NCBI GenBank assembly: GCA_025463265.1
Contig: JAOBWH010000165.1
Location: 23,355 to 87,354, forward strand
Length of the DNA: 64,000 nucleotides
Direction: 5' to 3'
DNA from: Ilumatobacteraceae bacterium
Lineage (GTDB): Bacteria > Actinomycetota > Acidimicrobiia > Acidimicrobiales > Iamiaceae
Each line of letters starts with the position of its first letter. Positions within the stretch are counted from its first letter, which is position 1. The notes beneath the pieces were generated by a model that saw only the letters and a list, made by a program, of their open reading frames with translations, was not told where the DNA came from and did no database searches. Shown here one piece after another: positions 19,215 through 28,469 of the stretch. A program made the translations under genes and the position numbers.

Positions 19215-19564
19215 GCCTCGGCGACGCTGGCGACGGTCTGCGGGTCCGCCCGTACGCCATCACCGGCGGTCGCACGCGCGCGACCACGGATGTGCCCATC
19301 GAGGCCATCGTGTACCGCACGCCCAACGGTGAGCGGGCCTCGTCCTCGCTCTCGCTCGAGCGCGGGCAGATCCTCGCCCTGCTCGCCTCCCCCCAGTCTG
19401 CGGCCGAGATCTCGGCCCGCCTCCGCCTGCCCCTCGGTGTGGCCCGTGTCGTCCTCGGCGACCTGGTCGACGAGGGCTACGTCGCCCTGAACACGCGGTC
19501 GGCCACCGGCCGCCCCGATCTCCGACTCCTCGAAAGGGTCCTCGATGGCCTCCAAGCCCTCTGA
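19211..19564 (+). CDS. cvnC: DUF742 winged-helix-like protein (CvnC-like)
   Basis: A 117-residue DUF742 protein, the third conservon component, of unknown molecular role. Typical features are LRVRPYAITGGRT near the N-terminus and the helix-turn-helix-like block SAAEISARLRLPLGVARVVL followed by GDLVDEGYV. The ATG overlaps the roadblock stop as ATGA, and its 3' end overlaps the GTPase gene by 20 bases, so all four conservon genes are tightly coupled. Confidence 0.92.
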   Translation: MSLGDAGDGLRVRPYAITGGRTRATTDVPIEAIVYRTPNGERASSSLSLERGQILALLASPQSAAEISARLRLPLGVARVVLGDLVDEGYVALNTRSATGRPDLRLLERVLDGLQAL

Positions 19565-20147
19565 CATGGTCATGACCTCCGACGACGCCACCGGCGGTCC
19601 GGGCCCGATGCCGGTCAAGATCGTGGTCGCCGGCGGCTTCGCGGTCGGCAAGACCACCTTCATCGGCTCCATCTCCGAGATCGAGCCGCTCACGACCGAG
19701 GCCGCCCTGACCAAGGTCAGCGAGGGCGTCGACGACACCTCCAAGGTGTCCACGAAGACCACCACCACCGTGGCCATGGACTTCGGCCGCATCACGCTGG
19801 GCGACGACCTGATCCTGTACCTGTTCGGCACCCCCGGCCAGGACCGCTTCTGGTTCATGTGGGACGAGCTGGTCCGCGGTGCCATCGGCGCCGTCGTGCT
19901 CATCGACACCCGCCGCCTGGAGGAGTGCTTCCCGGCGGTCGACTACTTCGAGGAGAACCAGATCCCGTTCGTGGTGGGGATGAACTGCTTCGACGGTGAC
20001 TCGACGCACTCGCCCGACGACGTGCGCGAGGCCCTGGCGGTGTCGCCCGACACCCCCGTGCTGCTCATCGACGCCCGCGAGCGGGTGTCCACCCGAGACA
20101 CCCTCCTCGAGCTCGTCCAGCACGCCCTGGTGCGCGCCACCGCCTGA
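19545..20147 (+). CDS. cvnD: conservon small GTPase (CvnD-like)
   Basis: A 200-residue Ras/MglA-like GTPase, the output element of conservons. G1 is GGFAVGKTTFIG, the switch region has the threonine-rich KVSTKTTTTVAMDFG, G3 is FGTPGQDRFWFMW, and the usual G4 NKxD is replaced by VVGMNCFDG, as in this family. ATG 19545 starts inside the DUF742 gene; an internal ATG at 19566 is possible. The last conservon gene is followed 127 bp later by a STAS protein on the same strand. Confidence 0.92.
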   Translation: MASKPSDMVMTSDDATGGPGPMPVKIVVAGGFAVGKTTFIGSISEIEPLTTEAALTKVSEGVDDTSKVSTKTTTTVAMDFGRITLGDDLILYLFGTPGQDRFWFMWDELVRGAIGAVVLIDTRRLEECFPAVDYFEENQIPFVVGMNCFDGDSTHSPDDVREALAVSPDTPVLLIDARERVSTRDTLLELVQHALVRATA

Positions 20148-20274
20148 AGCGGAGCGCCAGGACGGGCAAGCGGCTGACCTGCGGGAACCGGGTCTGACCT
20201 CGGGGTCTGCGGGCTGCGGTGTGGCAAGATGGTGGCGCCAGGAACCCCCTCGCTGGCGTCCCAGGAAGCTCCCG

Positions 20275-20595
20275 ATGCAACCGTTCCCCCTCTCCATCAC
20301 CTCAGAGGTCGTCGACGGCGTCACCCATCTGCGGCTGACGGGGGAGATCGACCTGTCCTCGGCCCACCTGATGGTCGACTCCATCGACGAGGCTGTCGAC
20401 GCCGGCGCGACCACGGTGGTGCTGGACTTCGCTGGCGTCACCTTCGTCAACTCCACCGGCCTCGGGGCCATGGTGGCGGCCACCAAGCGCCTGCGGGCCG
20501 ACGGGGGGGATCTGATCCTGCGTCAGTTCCGGGGCATCCCGGCCAGCGCCCTGGCCACCACCGGCCTGGACCGCTTCTTCACCATCGAGAGCTGA
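20275..20595 (+). CDS. STAS-domain anti-sigma factor antagonist
   Basis: A single-domain STAS protein of 106 residues, of the SpoIIAA/RsbV type that binds and neutralises an anti-sigma kinase unless phosphorylated. The phosphorylatable serine is present, S60 in DFAGVTFVNSTGLGAM. An AGGAAG site lies just upstream of ATG 20275. No anti-sigma kinase or sigma factor gene is nearby. Its placement after a conservon suggests the HATPase of the kinase, or a distant RsbW, as partner; that is inference. Confidence 0.9.
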   Translation: MQPFPLSITSEVVDGVTHLRLTGEIDLSSAHLMVDSIDEAVDAGATTVVLDFAGVTFVNSTGLGAMVAATKRLRADGGDLILRQFRGIPASALATTGLDRFFTIES

Positions 20596-20602
20596 CCGGC
20601 GC

Positions 20603-20637
20603 GAGCCCGGCGGGGGCCCGGGTCCTCGGTCGGGCTC
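20603..20637. terminator. candidate bidirectional terminator between the STAS and GGDEF-EAL genes
   Basis: GAGCCCG (20603-20609) and CGGGCTC (20631-20637) form a perfect 7-bp inverted repeat around a GC-rich 21-nt loop, in the 46-bp gap between convergent genes. There is no U tract. Confidence 0.4.
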
Positions 20638-20641
20638 CGTC

Positions 20642-22510
20642 CTAGTCGGACTCGGTGGGCCGGTACTCGCGGAGGCGGGGGAGCGCGGGTGCGGCGGAGC
20701 GGTCGGCGGTCATGGCCGGGTCCAGCTCGTCGGCGCCGATGGCAGCGCCCACGAGGGGCGCCCGGTCCAAGACGACGTCCGAGCCCGCTGCTGCCGGTGC
20801 TCGGGGTGCCGACGGTGCTGCGGGTGCTGTCGTCGGGGCCACGAACTCGAGAGGCCCGACGGCGGGGCGGGCGGCCGCCGTCTCGACGACGGAGGCCGGA
20901 GGGTTCGCCGCCTCGAGCGCCGGCGCCGTGGAGGGGTAGAGGAAGTCCGGGTTGGTGCTCACCCGCGTCACGGCGGCGACCGAGGGCACGATCCCGGCGG
21001 TGATCCCGAACGGGTCGCTCTCGTGCCGGCTGAGGATGGCCTCGAACTCCTCGCCCGGGATCGGGCGGGACATGACGTAGCCCTGGGCCAGCTTGCAGCC
21101 GAGACGGCGGAGCCACTGGAGCTGCTCGGGGCGCTCGACGCCCTCGGCGACGGTGACCATGCCCAGCGCCTGGGCCATGCCGACGACGTGCTCGACGATG
21201 GCCCGGTCCTCGGGGCTGGAGTCGATGCCGTCGATGAAGCTCTTGTCGATCTTCAACATGTCGAGGCTGAAGCGGCGGACGTAGGACAGCGACGAGTACC
21301 CGGTGCCGAAGTCGTCGAGGGCGAGCTTCACGCCGAGCGCCTTGGCCTGGCGCAGCACGGTCCAGGCCGAGCTCACGTCGTGCATGAGGGCGCCTTCGGT
21401 GATCTCCAGGTGGATCTGGCCGGCGTTGATGGCGGCGGTCTGGATGGCGCTGGCGACCCGGTCGCCGAAGTCGAGCTGCACGAGCTGGCGGGCCGACACG
21501 TTGATGGTGATGGTGGGCGGCTTCTGGCCGTCGCAGATGGCGGCAACCCGGGCGGCCTCGCGGCACGCCTCCTCGAGCACCCAGGTGCCGACCGGCACGA
21601 TGAGGCCGGTCTCCTCGAGGATCGGGATGAACTCGGCGGGGGACATGGTCCCGCGGTCCGGAGAGATCCAGCGGAGCAGGGCCTCGGCGCCCACGATGCG
21701 CCCCGTCGCCATCTCGACGACGGGCTGGTAGTGGAGGTGGAACTCCCCGGCTTCGAGGGCGTCGCGGATCTGCTCCTCCGCCGTGGCGGGGGTGAGGGTG
21801 CCGGTCATGGAGCGGTCGAAGACGGTCACGTGGCCCGAGCCCTGCGCCTTGGCCTGGTACATGGCCACATCGGCGTCCCGCAGCACGTCTTCGGGCTTCA
21901 CCCCGCGGTGCTCGGCGAGGGCGACGCCGACGCTGGCGGAGATCCGCATGCTCTCGTCACCGATGGTGAAGGGCTGCTCGATGATCTCGATGACCCGGTG
22001 GGCGACCTTCTCGGCCGCAGCGGCGCTGTTCACGTCCGGGCAGAGCACCACGAACTCGTCGCCGCCGAAGCGGATGACCCGGTCCTGGGGGCGCAGCATC
22101 GTGCGGAGGCGGTCGGCCACGGCCCGCATGAGGCGGTCGCCGACCTCGTGGCCGTGGGTGTCGTTGACGTGCTTGAACTTGTCGAGGTCCACGAACAGCA
22201 CGGCGGCCTGGCTGTTGCGGCGCTGGGAGCTCTGGATGTCGGCGGCCAGCCAATCGGCGAGCAGCATCCGGTTGGGGAGGCCGGTCAGGGAGTCGTGGAG
22301 GGAGAGGCGGACCAGCTCGCGCCTCACGCTGATGGCGTCCTTGTAGCGCCGCCGGGCGAACACGGTCGTGGCCAGCGGGATGAGGATGAGCAGGGCGAAG
22401 ACGCCGTTGAAGTTCAGGTCGCTCGACTCGCTCGTCCAGTGGATGACCTTGTCGAACACCCGGGTGGACATGGCGACGGCGGCGAACAGAGCGCAGCCGG
22501 TGGCCAGCAC
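20642..22510 (-). CDS. membrane GGDEF-EAL cyclic-di-GMP enzyme
   Basis: A 622-residue bifunctional c-di-GMP protein. Two N-terminal membrane segments (about 1-18 and 35-52) are followed by GGDEF (about 70-235, G149-F153 intact) and EAL (about 245-490, E276-A277-L278 intact). The product-inhibition I-site RxxD is present as R140-P-Q-D143, so the cyclase is probably active and feedback-controlled. The EAL domain keeps DDFGTGYSSLSYV, KIDKSFI and VAEGVE, so phosphodiesterase activity is also likely. Residues 500-622 are alanine/proline-rich. GTG 22510 is the only ordinary start codon after the upstream in-frame stop, but the frame before it reads like a basic N-terminus (KRRSTTKSGH). Confidence 0.88.
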   Translation of the reverse strand: MLATGCALFAAVAMSTRVFDKVIHWTSESSDLNFNGVFALLILIPLATTVFARRRYKDAISVRRELVRLSLHDSLTGLPNRMLLADWLAADIQSSQRRNSQAAVLFVDLDKFKHVNDTHGHEVGDRLMRAVADRLRTMLRPQDRVIRFGGDEFVVLCPDVNSAAAAEKVAHRVIEIIEQPFTIGDESMRISASVGVALAEHRGVKPEDVLRDADVAMYQAKAQGSGHVTVFDRSMTGTLTPATAEEQIRDALEAGEFHLHYQPVVEMATGRIVGAEALLRWISPDRGTMSPAEFIPILEETGLIVPVGTWVLEEACREAARVAAICDGQKPPTITINVSARQLVQLDFGDRVASAIQTAAINAGQIHLEITEGALMHDVSSAWTVLRQAKALGVKLALDDFGTGYSSLSYVRRFSLDMLKIDKSFIDGIDSSPEDRAIVEHVVGMAQALGMVTVAEGVERPEQLQWLRRLGCKLAQGYVMSRPIPGEEFEAILSRHESDPFGITAGIVPSVAAVTRVSTNPDFLYPSTAPALEAANPPASVVETAAARPAVGPLEFVAPTTAPAAPSAPRAPAAAGSDVVLDRAPLVGAAIGADELDPAMTADRSAAPALPRLREYRPTESD

Positions 22511-22662
22511 GGCGAGCTCGGTCGCGGCCCGGCGCTCTGGCGCACCGACGTGCCCGGACTTGGTGGTGGATCGTCGCTTGATGGCCCCGTACCCCCGAAG
22601 AACAAGACCTGGTGGTCCCTACCCGTTCGGACCTATCGGCGGCGCAGCGCCGAGGTTGAGGA

Positions 22663-22680
22663 GTACCTGACCGGTACCTG
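22663..22680 (-). promoter_or_regulatory. direct repeat upstream of the c-di-GMP gene
   Basis: On the minus strand two CAGGTAC heptamers are separated by four bases (11-bp period, one helical turn), the geometry of OmpR/PhoB-type response-regulator sites. It lies about 155 bp upstream of GTG 22510. Which regulator would bind is unknown. I see nothing else in the 192-bp gap except the palindrome at 22692. Confidence 0.3.
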
Positions 22681-22691
22681 TTGCAGTCTCA

Positions 22692-22705
22692 TGACGGTTC
22701 CGTCA
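22692..22705. terminator. palindrome spanning the AftD-like stop codon
   Basis: TGACGG-TT-CCGTCA is a perfect inverted repeat. It contains the TGA stop of the minus-strand glycosyltransferase gene. It may act as a short terminator or RNA-stabilising hairpin. Confidence 0.35.
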
Positions 22706-25700
22706 GGTGTCGGCGGCGTCGCTGGCCCACCAGCGCCGCAGCCAGCACCGTTCGACCACGGCGTCGAGCAGGAGGAGCAGCACCGCGATCCACGCTGGGG
22801 ACTGCGCACCCTCGAAGTAGGTGGGCCAGTCGAAGCCCGGCGGCAGGTTGGTGACCAGCTGGCGCACGCCCATCCAGCCGATGGTGAGGACCACGATGAG
22901 CGGGCCGCCGACGGTGAGCAACGGCCGAGAGCGGGGGAGCCGGAGCGTGATGGCGGCGGCGGCGCCCAGCACCACCGCGCCGACGAGGCCGGTGAAGGCG
23001 TAGCCGAAGACGAGGGCGGCGAGGGTGGTGGCGATCCAGGCGAACAGCGACGGGGCGGGACCGGTGTAGCGGCGCACCCGGTCCCACGAGAGGGCCAGGG
23101 GCATGCTCGGCCGCCGGTCGAGCGGGATCCACGGCAGCTCGTCACCGGCACCGGCACCGGCGCCTGTTGCTGCGGCCGCGGCGGCGGCCGTCCGGCGGCG
23201 GCGCGGCCAGAGGGCCAGCCCGAAGGCCGCCACGATGAACACCAGCGAGACCGCGATCATCCCCCACACCACCTTCTGGGGCGTCCACTCCAGGTGGACC
23301 TCGATGTCGGTTCCCGCTGGGACCTTCCAGCCGTTGGCGTAGCCGTTGACGAGGGTGGGCTCGCCCAGGTCCTTCCCGTCGGCGGTGGCGTGCCAGCCCG
23401 GGTTGTAGCTCTGGCCGAGGATGAGCCAGAAGTCGTCGTCGGCCTTCGGCACGCTCACCTCGACGGTGGTGCGCGCCTCGTGCGTGACCTCCATGTCGGG
23501 CCGGGGCTCCTGGTCAGCGGGGTCGACGAGGGGCCCGTCCGCGGTGCTCGCGTCGCCGCCGGCGGCGGAGCGCAGCACCAGGCGGTCGAGGTCGAAGCCG
23601 GTGTCGCGGCCTTCGGCGGTGCGCAGGACCGTGTTCCCGGACGGGAGGTCGAGGGGCTCGTCGTCGCAGGCGACGAGGTCGATCGGGTTGCCGGCGAGGA
23701 GGTCCTCGGTGGTGCCCTGCAGCGAGACCGGCACCGCTTCGCCGTCGACCTCCACCAGGTCGGTGCGGCAGCGGTCGTCGACCTTCTCCGGGGTCGGCGG
23801 CGCCTCGAGCCCGTCGATGCCGAGGTCGACGATGCCCATCGGCATGACGAGCGGGCGGTCTGTGAACCAGTCGAGCGTCTCCACATCGCGGACGGCCGCT
23901 CGCTCGTCCTCCACCACCAGGCTGATCTCCTTGCCGGTGTACGCCCGCTCCAGCTCGATCGGGAAGGTGTGGCGGGCGTTCTGCTCGGGCTGGTCGCCGA
24001 TGTCGGGCAGGTCGATGCGCTGGACGACCTTGCCGTCGACCTCCAGGCGGAGGCTCCGGGGCACCGAGTGGCGACCGTCGGCCAGCACGGTGAGGTTCAT
24101 CGAGTCGAACGTGATCGGGTCCGGCACCTTGTAGTTGAGGTACTCGCCGTGCTGGTCCAAGAAGCCGGGGGAGTACCAGGTGTCGGGGTCGCCGTCGATG
24201 GCGTTCATCGCCCGGTTCGAGAGGCCGCCGGGCAGGCGGCGCTTCGAGTTGGCGGTGACGCCGCCGTGCCGGGCGTCGGGGATCCCGAGGGCCTCGTCGA
24301 CGACCGGATCGGCGGCGGCGTTGGCCAGGCGGACCTGGCCGACCAGCTCGAACCGGCGACCTTCGGGCAGCGAGAAGATCCGGGCCATCGAGCGCTCCGG
24401 GTCCGACCGCACGGCCACGGTGCCGGCGACGCGCTGGCGGGTGAGGACGATGGCGAGCTGGTTGTCGATCGAGGCGGTCCCGGCCGTGTCGAGGAGGTCC
24501 TTCGGGAGGCGGATGATGTCGTCGGCGACGGGGCGGTCGCCGTTCTCGTCCACCACCCCCACCTCGGCGAAGCCCACCGAGCTGATGCCGTCGTAGCGGC
24601 GGAGTCGGCCCGGGTCGGTCTCGGTGACGGTGATGTCGATCGTCGAGAAGGTCTGCTTCGGGAAGTCGACCCGCTGGCCCTCGCTGCCGGTCTCGGTGCC
24701 CCGCGACTCGTCGCCGAGCTCGACCGTGAACGGGTCGCCGCCGTCGACGCTGATCTCGACCTCGGTGACGAAGCGGTTGCGGACCCCACCCAGGGCCTGG
24801 AGCAGCGTGAGGTGGTCCGTCGTGACCGGGTCGCGGTAGGTGAGGCGCAGGGTCTCGTCGGTGGCGGAGCTGAAGCCGCCGATGCGCCACGCCGTGCCGG
24901 GGTCGCCGTCGACGGCGTTCACCGGGTCGTCCTCGGGGGTGAGCGACACCGAGTTGCCGTAGCTGGTGGCCTCGGCCCACACGCCGCCCTTGACGTCGTT
25001 GACGGTGAAGGCGTCGTCGTCGGCGTCGGGGAACAGCTCCAGGCGCTGGTCCTTGGGGTCGACCTCCACCGGGTCCTGACCGGGCCGCTCGGTGACGCCG
25101 GTGTTGTCTCGCACCGTGCCCCAGCGCCGAGCCTCTCGCCGGTTGGTGTCGGTGAGGACGAGGACGGCGTCGTCGTCGAGCTTGGACCTCAGCGCCGCGG
25201 GGTCGCCGGCGAAGGTGCCCGAGTAGAAGAGCAGCTCGTGACCGGTGACCAGGCCGGCACCGGCGAGATCGACGATGCCCTCGCCGTCGCCCGCCATGAT
25301 GATCGGCTGGTCGGTGGACGCTGTCCGGACGATCTTCTCCGGGTCGTCGACCGGCACGATGGCCACCTGCGGCGGATCCTCGGCATCGGGAGAGGTGAGC
25401 AGCTCCTGCTCGTCGATGAGCGGCAGGTGCGGCGGAGCCGTGTTGCGGGCGGTGCCGCCGAACCCGATGGGCTGGCCCAGCCCCGGCGTGGCCTTGACGA
25501 GGGCCCACAGGCGGCGGGGGCGCGGCGTGTTGTAGCGCTCGTAGGTGAGATCGGAGCGCACCGAGATGTCGCCCACGCCCATGAAGCGGGCCATGGCGGC
25601 GACGGAGGCGGGCTCGGCCACCTGCTCCTGGAAGCGGCGGTCCACGGCGTTCAACACGTTGGCCGAGGGCGGCGAGCCGTAGGGGATGAGCTCGCGGGCG

Positions 25701-27142
25701 ACGAACGGACGGTCCATCAAGCCCGGCGTGATGGGGTCGACCGTGGTGCCCCAGCGGTACGAGGCGAAGTCCTCGCCCGGGATCTCGAGGACCCGGGTGC
25801 CGTTGTCGCGGGCGTCGAGCGCCGCGGCCGCCTCCACCCAGTAGTCGGGGATGTCCTCGGCCCGGTCCAGGTTCTCGTCGACCATCTGGCCGCGCCACAG
25901 CGGCGGGAGGCTCAGCACGGCCAGCACCATGATCCCGGCGGTGGCGGGGCGGGCCCAGCGCTGGTGGTTGCGGGTGGCGGCGGCGACGAGGGACCCGACG
26001 AAGACCGACATGGCCAAGATCACGAGCGGGGCGGCGCGCGGCAGGCTCCGCATCGACAGGCCGATGTCGGACTGAAGGAAGGACTTCACCGCCGACCCGG
26101 CGGGCGACGGGTCGTCCCACGGGTGGGCGCCGACGGCCAGGAACAGGCCGGTGGTCATCAGCAGCAGGAAGAAGGTGCGCTCGCGGAACCGGGTGATGGC
26201 GGCGCCGATCAGGCCCAGGACCGGGAGGATGTAGGTGAGCAGCAGGATCTCGACGCGCTGCGTGTAGTCGCGGGACGGGGCGATCCAGGGGCCGAACCGG
26301 TCCTCGCCGTAGAAGAACCAGTAGCCCAGCCCGCGCAGCACCTCCAGCGACAGCGATGCGGTGGCCACCGTCTCGGCGGTCTCGGTGTAGCGGAGGATGT
26401 CGATCCCGTAGCCGCCCTGCGCCCAGAGCCCCGCCATCCACCACAGCGAGCACCCGACGGTCATCACGCCGATGCGCCCGACCGTGGCCGCTGCGTCCCG
26501 GACCCGGACCTCCCGGGTGATGATGACCTCGTGGGCGATCCAGAGGATCGGCCCGACCCCGGCGAGGATCAGCGCGGTCGCGTTGACGCTGCCGATCGTG
26601 GCCACCACCAGGCCGAACAGGGCCGGATAGCGCCAGCCGCCCTTGCGCAGGGCGAGCGCGGCGAGCCCGATCATCCAGGGCAGCCCGGCGTAGGGCAACA
26701 AGATGACCGACAGGCGGGCAGCGAGGCTCAAGACGTAGGGCGTCAGGGCGTAGACGAAGGTCGCGGCGGTGACGTGCGGGCCCTCCTGGCCCAGGGCCTT
26801 GAGCATGAAGCGCACGCCGACGCCTGCGGCGAACAAGATGGTCGCGAGCCACAGGCGCTGCGCCACCCAGTCGGGCATGCCCATGACGTCGGCGAGCCAG
26901 TACCAGGGCCCGATGGGCCAGAGGTAGCCGATGTTCTGGTGGGTGACCGTGCCCATCCCGATGTTCGGGTCCCACATGCTCGTGGCCCGTCCGAGCATGC
27001 GTGCCGGGTCGAGGTACAGGTAGGTCTTGGTGTCGGCGCCGACGCGGCCCGGCTTGGTGAGCAGCAGCGGCACGTAGATCGTGACGGCCAAGATGGCCGT
27101 GGGCACCGCCTCGCGCAGGCGCCGGCGGAGGGCGGGGCTCAA
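22703..27142 (-). CDS. aftD: AftD-like alpha-(1->3)-arabinofuranosyltransferase (DUF3367, GT-C)
   Basis: A very large (1479 residues) polytopic glycosyltransferase resembling mycobacterial AftD, which adds arabinofuranose branches outside the membrane using decaprenyl-phospho-arabinose. The N-terminal third is hydrophobic GT-C membrane core with an early acidic loop (GADTKTYLYLDPARML) and WDPNIGMGT. Residues about 600-1350 are extracytoplasmic beta-rich domains with at least two discoidin/F5-8-like carbohydrate-binding modules (NAVDGDPGTAWRIGG; NAIDGDPDTWYSPG). A C-terminal membrane bundle closes the protein. The start is a TTG at 27142 overlapping the GT4 stop (TTGA); no ATG/GTG lies close. 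Whether the sugar is really arabinose here is unproven. Confidence 0.82.
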   Translation of the reverse strand: MSPALRRRLREAVPTAILAVTIYVPLLLTKPGRVGADTKTYLYLDPARMLGRATSMWDPNIGMGTVTHQNIGYLWPIGPWYWLADVMGMPDWVAQRLWLATILFAAGVGVRFMLKALGQEGPHVTAATFVYALTPYVLSLAARLSVILLPYAGLPWMIGLAALALRKGGWRYPALFGLVVATIGSVNATALILAGVGPILWIAHEVIITREVRVRDAAATVGRIGVMTVGCSLWWMAGLWAQGGYGIDILRYTETAETVATASLSLEVLRGLGYWFFYGEDRFGPWIAPSRDYTQRVEILLLTYILPVLGLIGAAITRFRERTFFLLLMTTGLFLAVGAHPWDDPSPAGSAVKSFLQSDIGLSMRSLPRAAPLVILAMSVFVGSLVAAATRNHQRWARPATAGIMVLAVLSLPPLWRGQMVDENLDRAEDIPDYWVEAAAALDARDNGTRVLEIPGEDFASYRWGTTVDPITPGLMDRPFVARELIPYGSPPSANVLNAVDRRFQEQVAEPASVAAMARFMGVGDISVRSDLTYERYNTPRPRRLWALVKATPGLGQPIGFGGTARNTAPPHLPLIDEQELLTSPDAEDPPQVAIVPVDDPEKIVRTASTDQPIIMAGDGEGIVDLAGAGLVTGHELLFYSGTFAGDPAALRSKLDDDAVLVLTDTNRREARRWGTVRDNTGVTERPGQDPVEVDPKDQRLELFPDADDDAFTVNDVKGGVWAEATSYGNSVSLTPEDDPVNAVDGDPGTAWRIGGFSSATDETLRLTYRDPVTTDHLTLLQALGGVRNRFVTEVEISVDGGDPFTVELGDESRGTETGSEGQRVDFPKQTFSTIDITVTETDPGRLRRYDGISSVGFAEVGVVDENGDRPVADDIIRLPKDLLDTAGTASIDNQLAIVLTRQRVAGTVAVRSDPERSMARIFSLPEGRRFELVGQVRLANAAADPVVDEALGIPDARHGGVTANSKRRLPGGLSNRAMNAIDGDPDTWYSPGFLDQHGEYLNYKVPDPITFDSMNLTVLADGRHSVPRSLRLEVDGKVVQRIDLPDIGDQPEQNARHTFPIELERAYTGKEISLVVEDERAAVRDVETLDWFTDRPLVMPMGIVDLGIDGLEAPPTPEKVDDRCRTDLVEVDGEAVPVSLQGTTEDLLAGNPIDLVACDDEPLDLPSGNTVLRTAEGRDTGFDLDRLVLRSAAGGDASTADGPLVDPADQEPRPDMEVTHEARTTVEVSVPKADDDFWLILGQSYNPGWHATADGKDLGEPTLVNGYANGWKVPAGTDIEVHLEWTPQKVVWGMIAVSLVFIVAAFGLALWPRRRRTAAAAAAATGAGAGAGDELPWIPLDRRPSMPLALSWDRVRRYTGPAPSLFAWIATTLAALVFGYAFTGLVGAVVLGAAAAITLRLPRSRPLLTVGGPLIVVLTIGWMGVRQLVTNLPPGFDWPTYFEGAQSPAWIAVLLLLLDAVVERCWLRRWWASDAADT

Positions 27143-28326
27143 GCTCGGGTGCCGGGCCGGCGGAGCCCGGGCCGGCCGAGCGCCTCGTCGACCAGGATCT
27201 CCATGATCTTGGTGGCGGTGGCGTCCCAGGTGAAGTGACCGGCATGGCCGAGCGCCCCGGTGGTGAGCCGTTGGCGCAGCGGGGCGTCGGTGGCGATGCG
27301 GGCGAGCTGGCGGACGAGGTCCGCCTGGTCGTCGGCGAGCAGGCCGCTGGTGCCCTCGGCCAGGGCGTCGACATGGCCGGGGATGCGGGTGGCGACCGCC
27401 GGGGTCCCGCAGGCGGCGGCCTCGGTGAGCGTCATGCCCCACCCCTCGCGGACCGAGGCCGAGGCCACGGCCCAGGCGGACTGGTAGATGGCGACGAGCT
27501 CCTCGTCGCTGACCCGCCCGGCGAAGCGCACGTAGCTGTCGGCGTCGAGCTCCTCCACCAGCGCCTCGAGCTCGCCGCGGTCCGGTCCGGTGCCCACGAG
27601 GGTGAGCGCCAGCTCCGGAGCGGAGCGGCGGGCCTCGACCACGGCGCGGATGAGGCGATCGAACCGCTTGACCGGGACCAACCGTCCCACCCCGACGATG
27701 AGCGGGGTGGCGCTGCGGGTGCCGCCGGGGCGGAAGTGGGCGTCGACGCCGGGCGGGACGATCTCGACCAGATCGTCCTTGAAGCCGATCTCGAGCATCT
27801 CCTCCTTCGACGAGGGGGAGAGCGTGACCATGCGCGAGTTTCGGTAGATCCGAGGTGCGACGTGGCGCTCGAGCGTGTCGCCCATGCGCGCCAGGTTCGG
27901 CGGCAGGACCATCTTCCACATGTCGGCGTGGACGTGGTGGAGGAACACCACCCGGGGGCCCGACGCCCACAGCGGGGAGAAGAACGGCATGCCGTTCCAG
28001 ATCTCGACGAGGGCGTCGCGCCCCCCGTAGCGGTGCATCGCCTCGCTGGCCGCAGCACGGGGGAACACCAGGTAGCGACCGGCCTTGCGGATCACCTGGT
28101 AGCCGTCGCGCTTGGCCGTGGGCGGGTGGCCCTGGGCGTAGGACGTGCGCATGACGACCTCGATGCCGGCCTCCGACCAGAGGCGGGCGACCTCGGCCGC
28201 GTGCACCTCCGACCCTCCCGCCTCCACGTCATCGAGGTCTCGCCAGGCGAGCATGTGGATGCGGCGGATCCCTGCGGCGGCGGCAAGGTCTCCGAGCTTC
28301 TGGCGGGGATCGGGAGTGTCGGTCAC
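27139..28326 (-). CDS. GT4-family glycosyltransferase
   Basis: A cytoplasmic GT-B glycosyltransferase of 395 residues. The N-terminal half has MLAWRDLDDVEAGGSEVHA (acceptor side) and the C-terminal half the nucleotide-sugar site: LIVGVGRLVPVKRFDRLI, then the EGWGMTLTEAAACGTPAVAT block with the conserved glutamates. GTG 28326 is preferred over the far-upstream ATG at 28446, which would run into the divergent gene's promoter. It is followed by, and coupled to, the AftD-like gene, so it probably builds part of the same glycan. Sugar and acceptor are unknown. Confidence 0.88.
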   Translation of the reverse strand: MTDTPDPRQKLGDLAAAAGIRRIHMLAWRDLDDVEAGGSEVHAAEVARLWSEAGIEVVMRTSYAQGHPPTAKRDGYQVIRKAGRYLVFPRAAASEAMHRYGGRDALVEIWNGMPFFSPLWASGPRVVFLHHVHADMWKMVLPPNLARMGDTLERHVAPRIYRNSRMVTLSPSSKEEMLEIGFKDDLVEIVPPGVDAHFRPGGTRSATPLIVGVGRLVPVKRFDRLIRAVVEARRSAPELALTLVGTGPDRGELEALVEELDADSYVRFAGRVSDEELVAIYQSAWAVASASVREGWGMTLTEAAACGTPAVATRIPGHVDALAEGTSGLLADDQADLVRQLARIATDAPLRQRLTTGALGHAGHFTWDATATKIMEILVDEALGRPGLRRPGTRA

Positions 28327-28469
28327 GGTGATCGGGTGCCGGGGCAGTGAGAGGGTGTGAAGTACGCTGCTCGCCGGTCGTCGCCCTCGATGGGCACGGA
28401 GGCACCATAGTGCCGACCCACCCCCGCAGCCCCTCACCGGCTGCAAGATCGCTGCCCGGAGGCCCTTCC

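Noticed and set aside
21023..27238. A 2071-codon open frame opposite the GGDEF-EAL and AftD-like genes
   Set aside because: It is composed of Gly/Ala/Arg/His/Val/Glu typical of antisense frames and crosses two recognisable genes.
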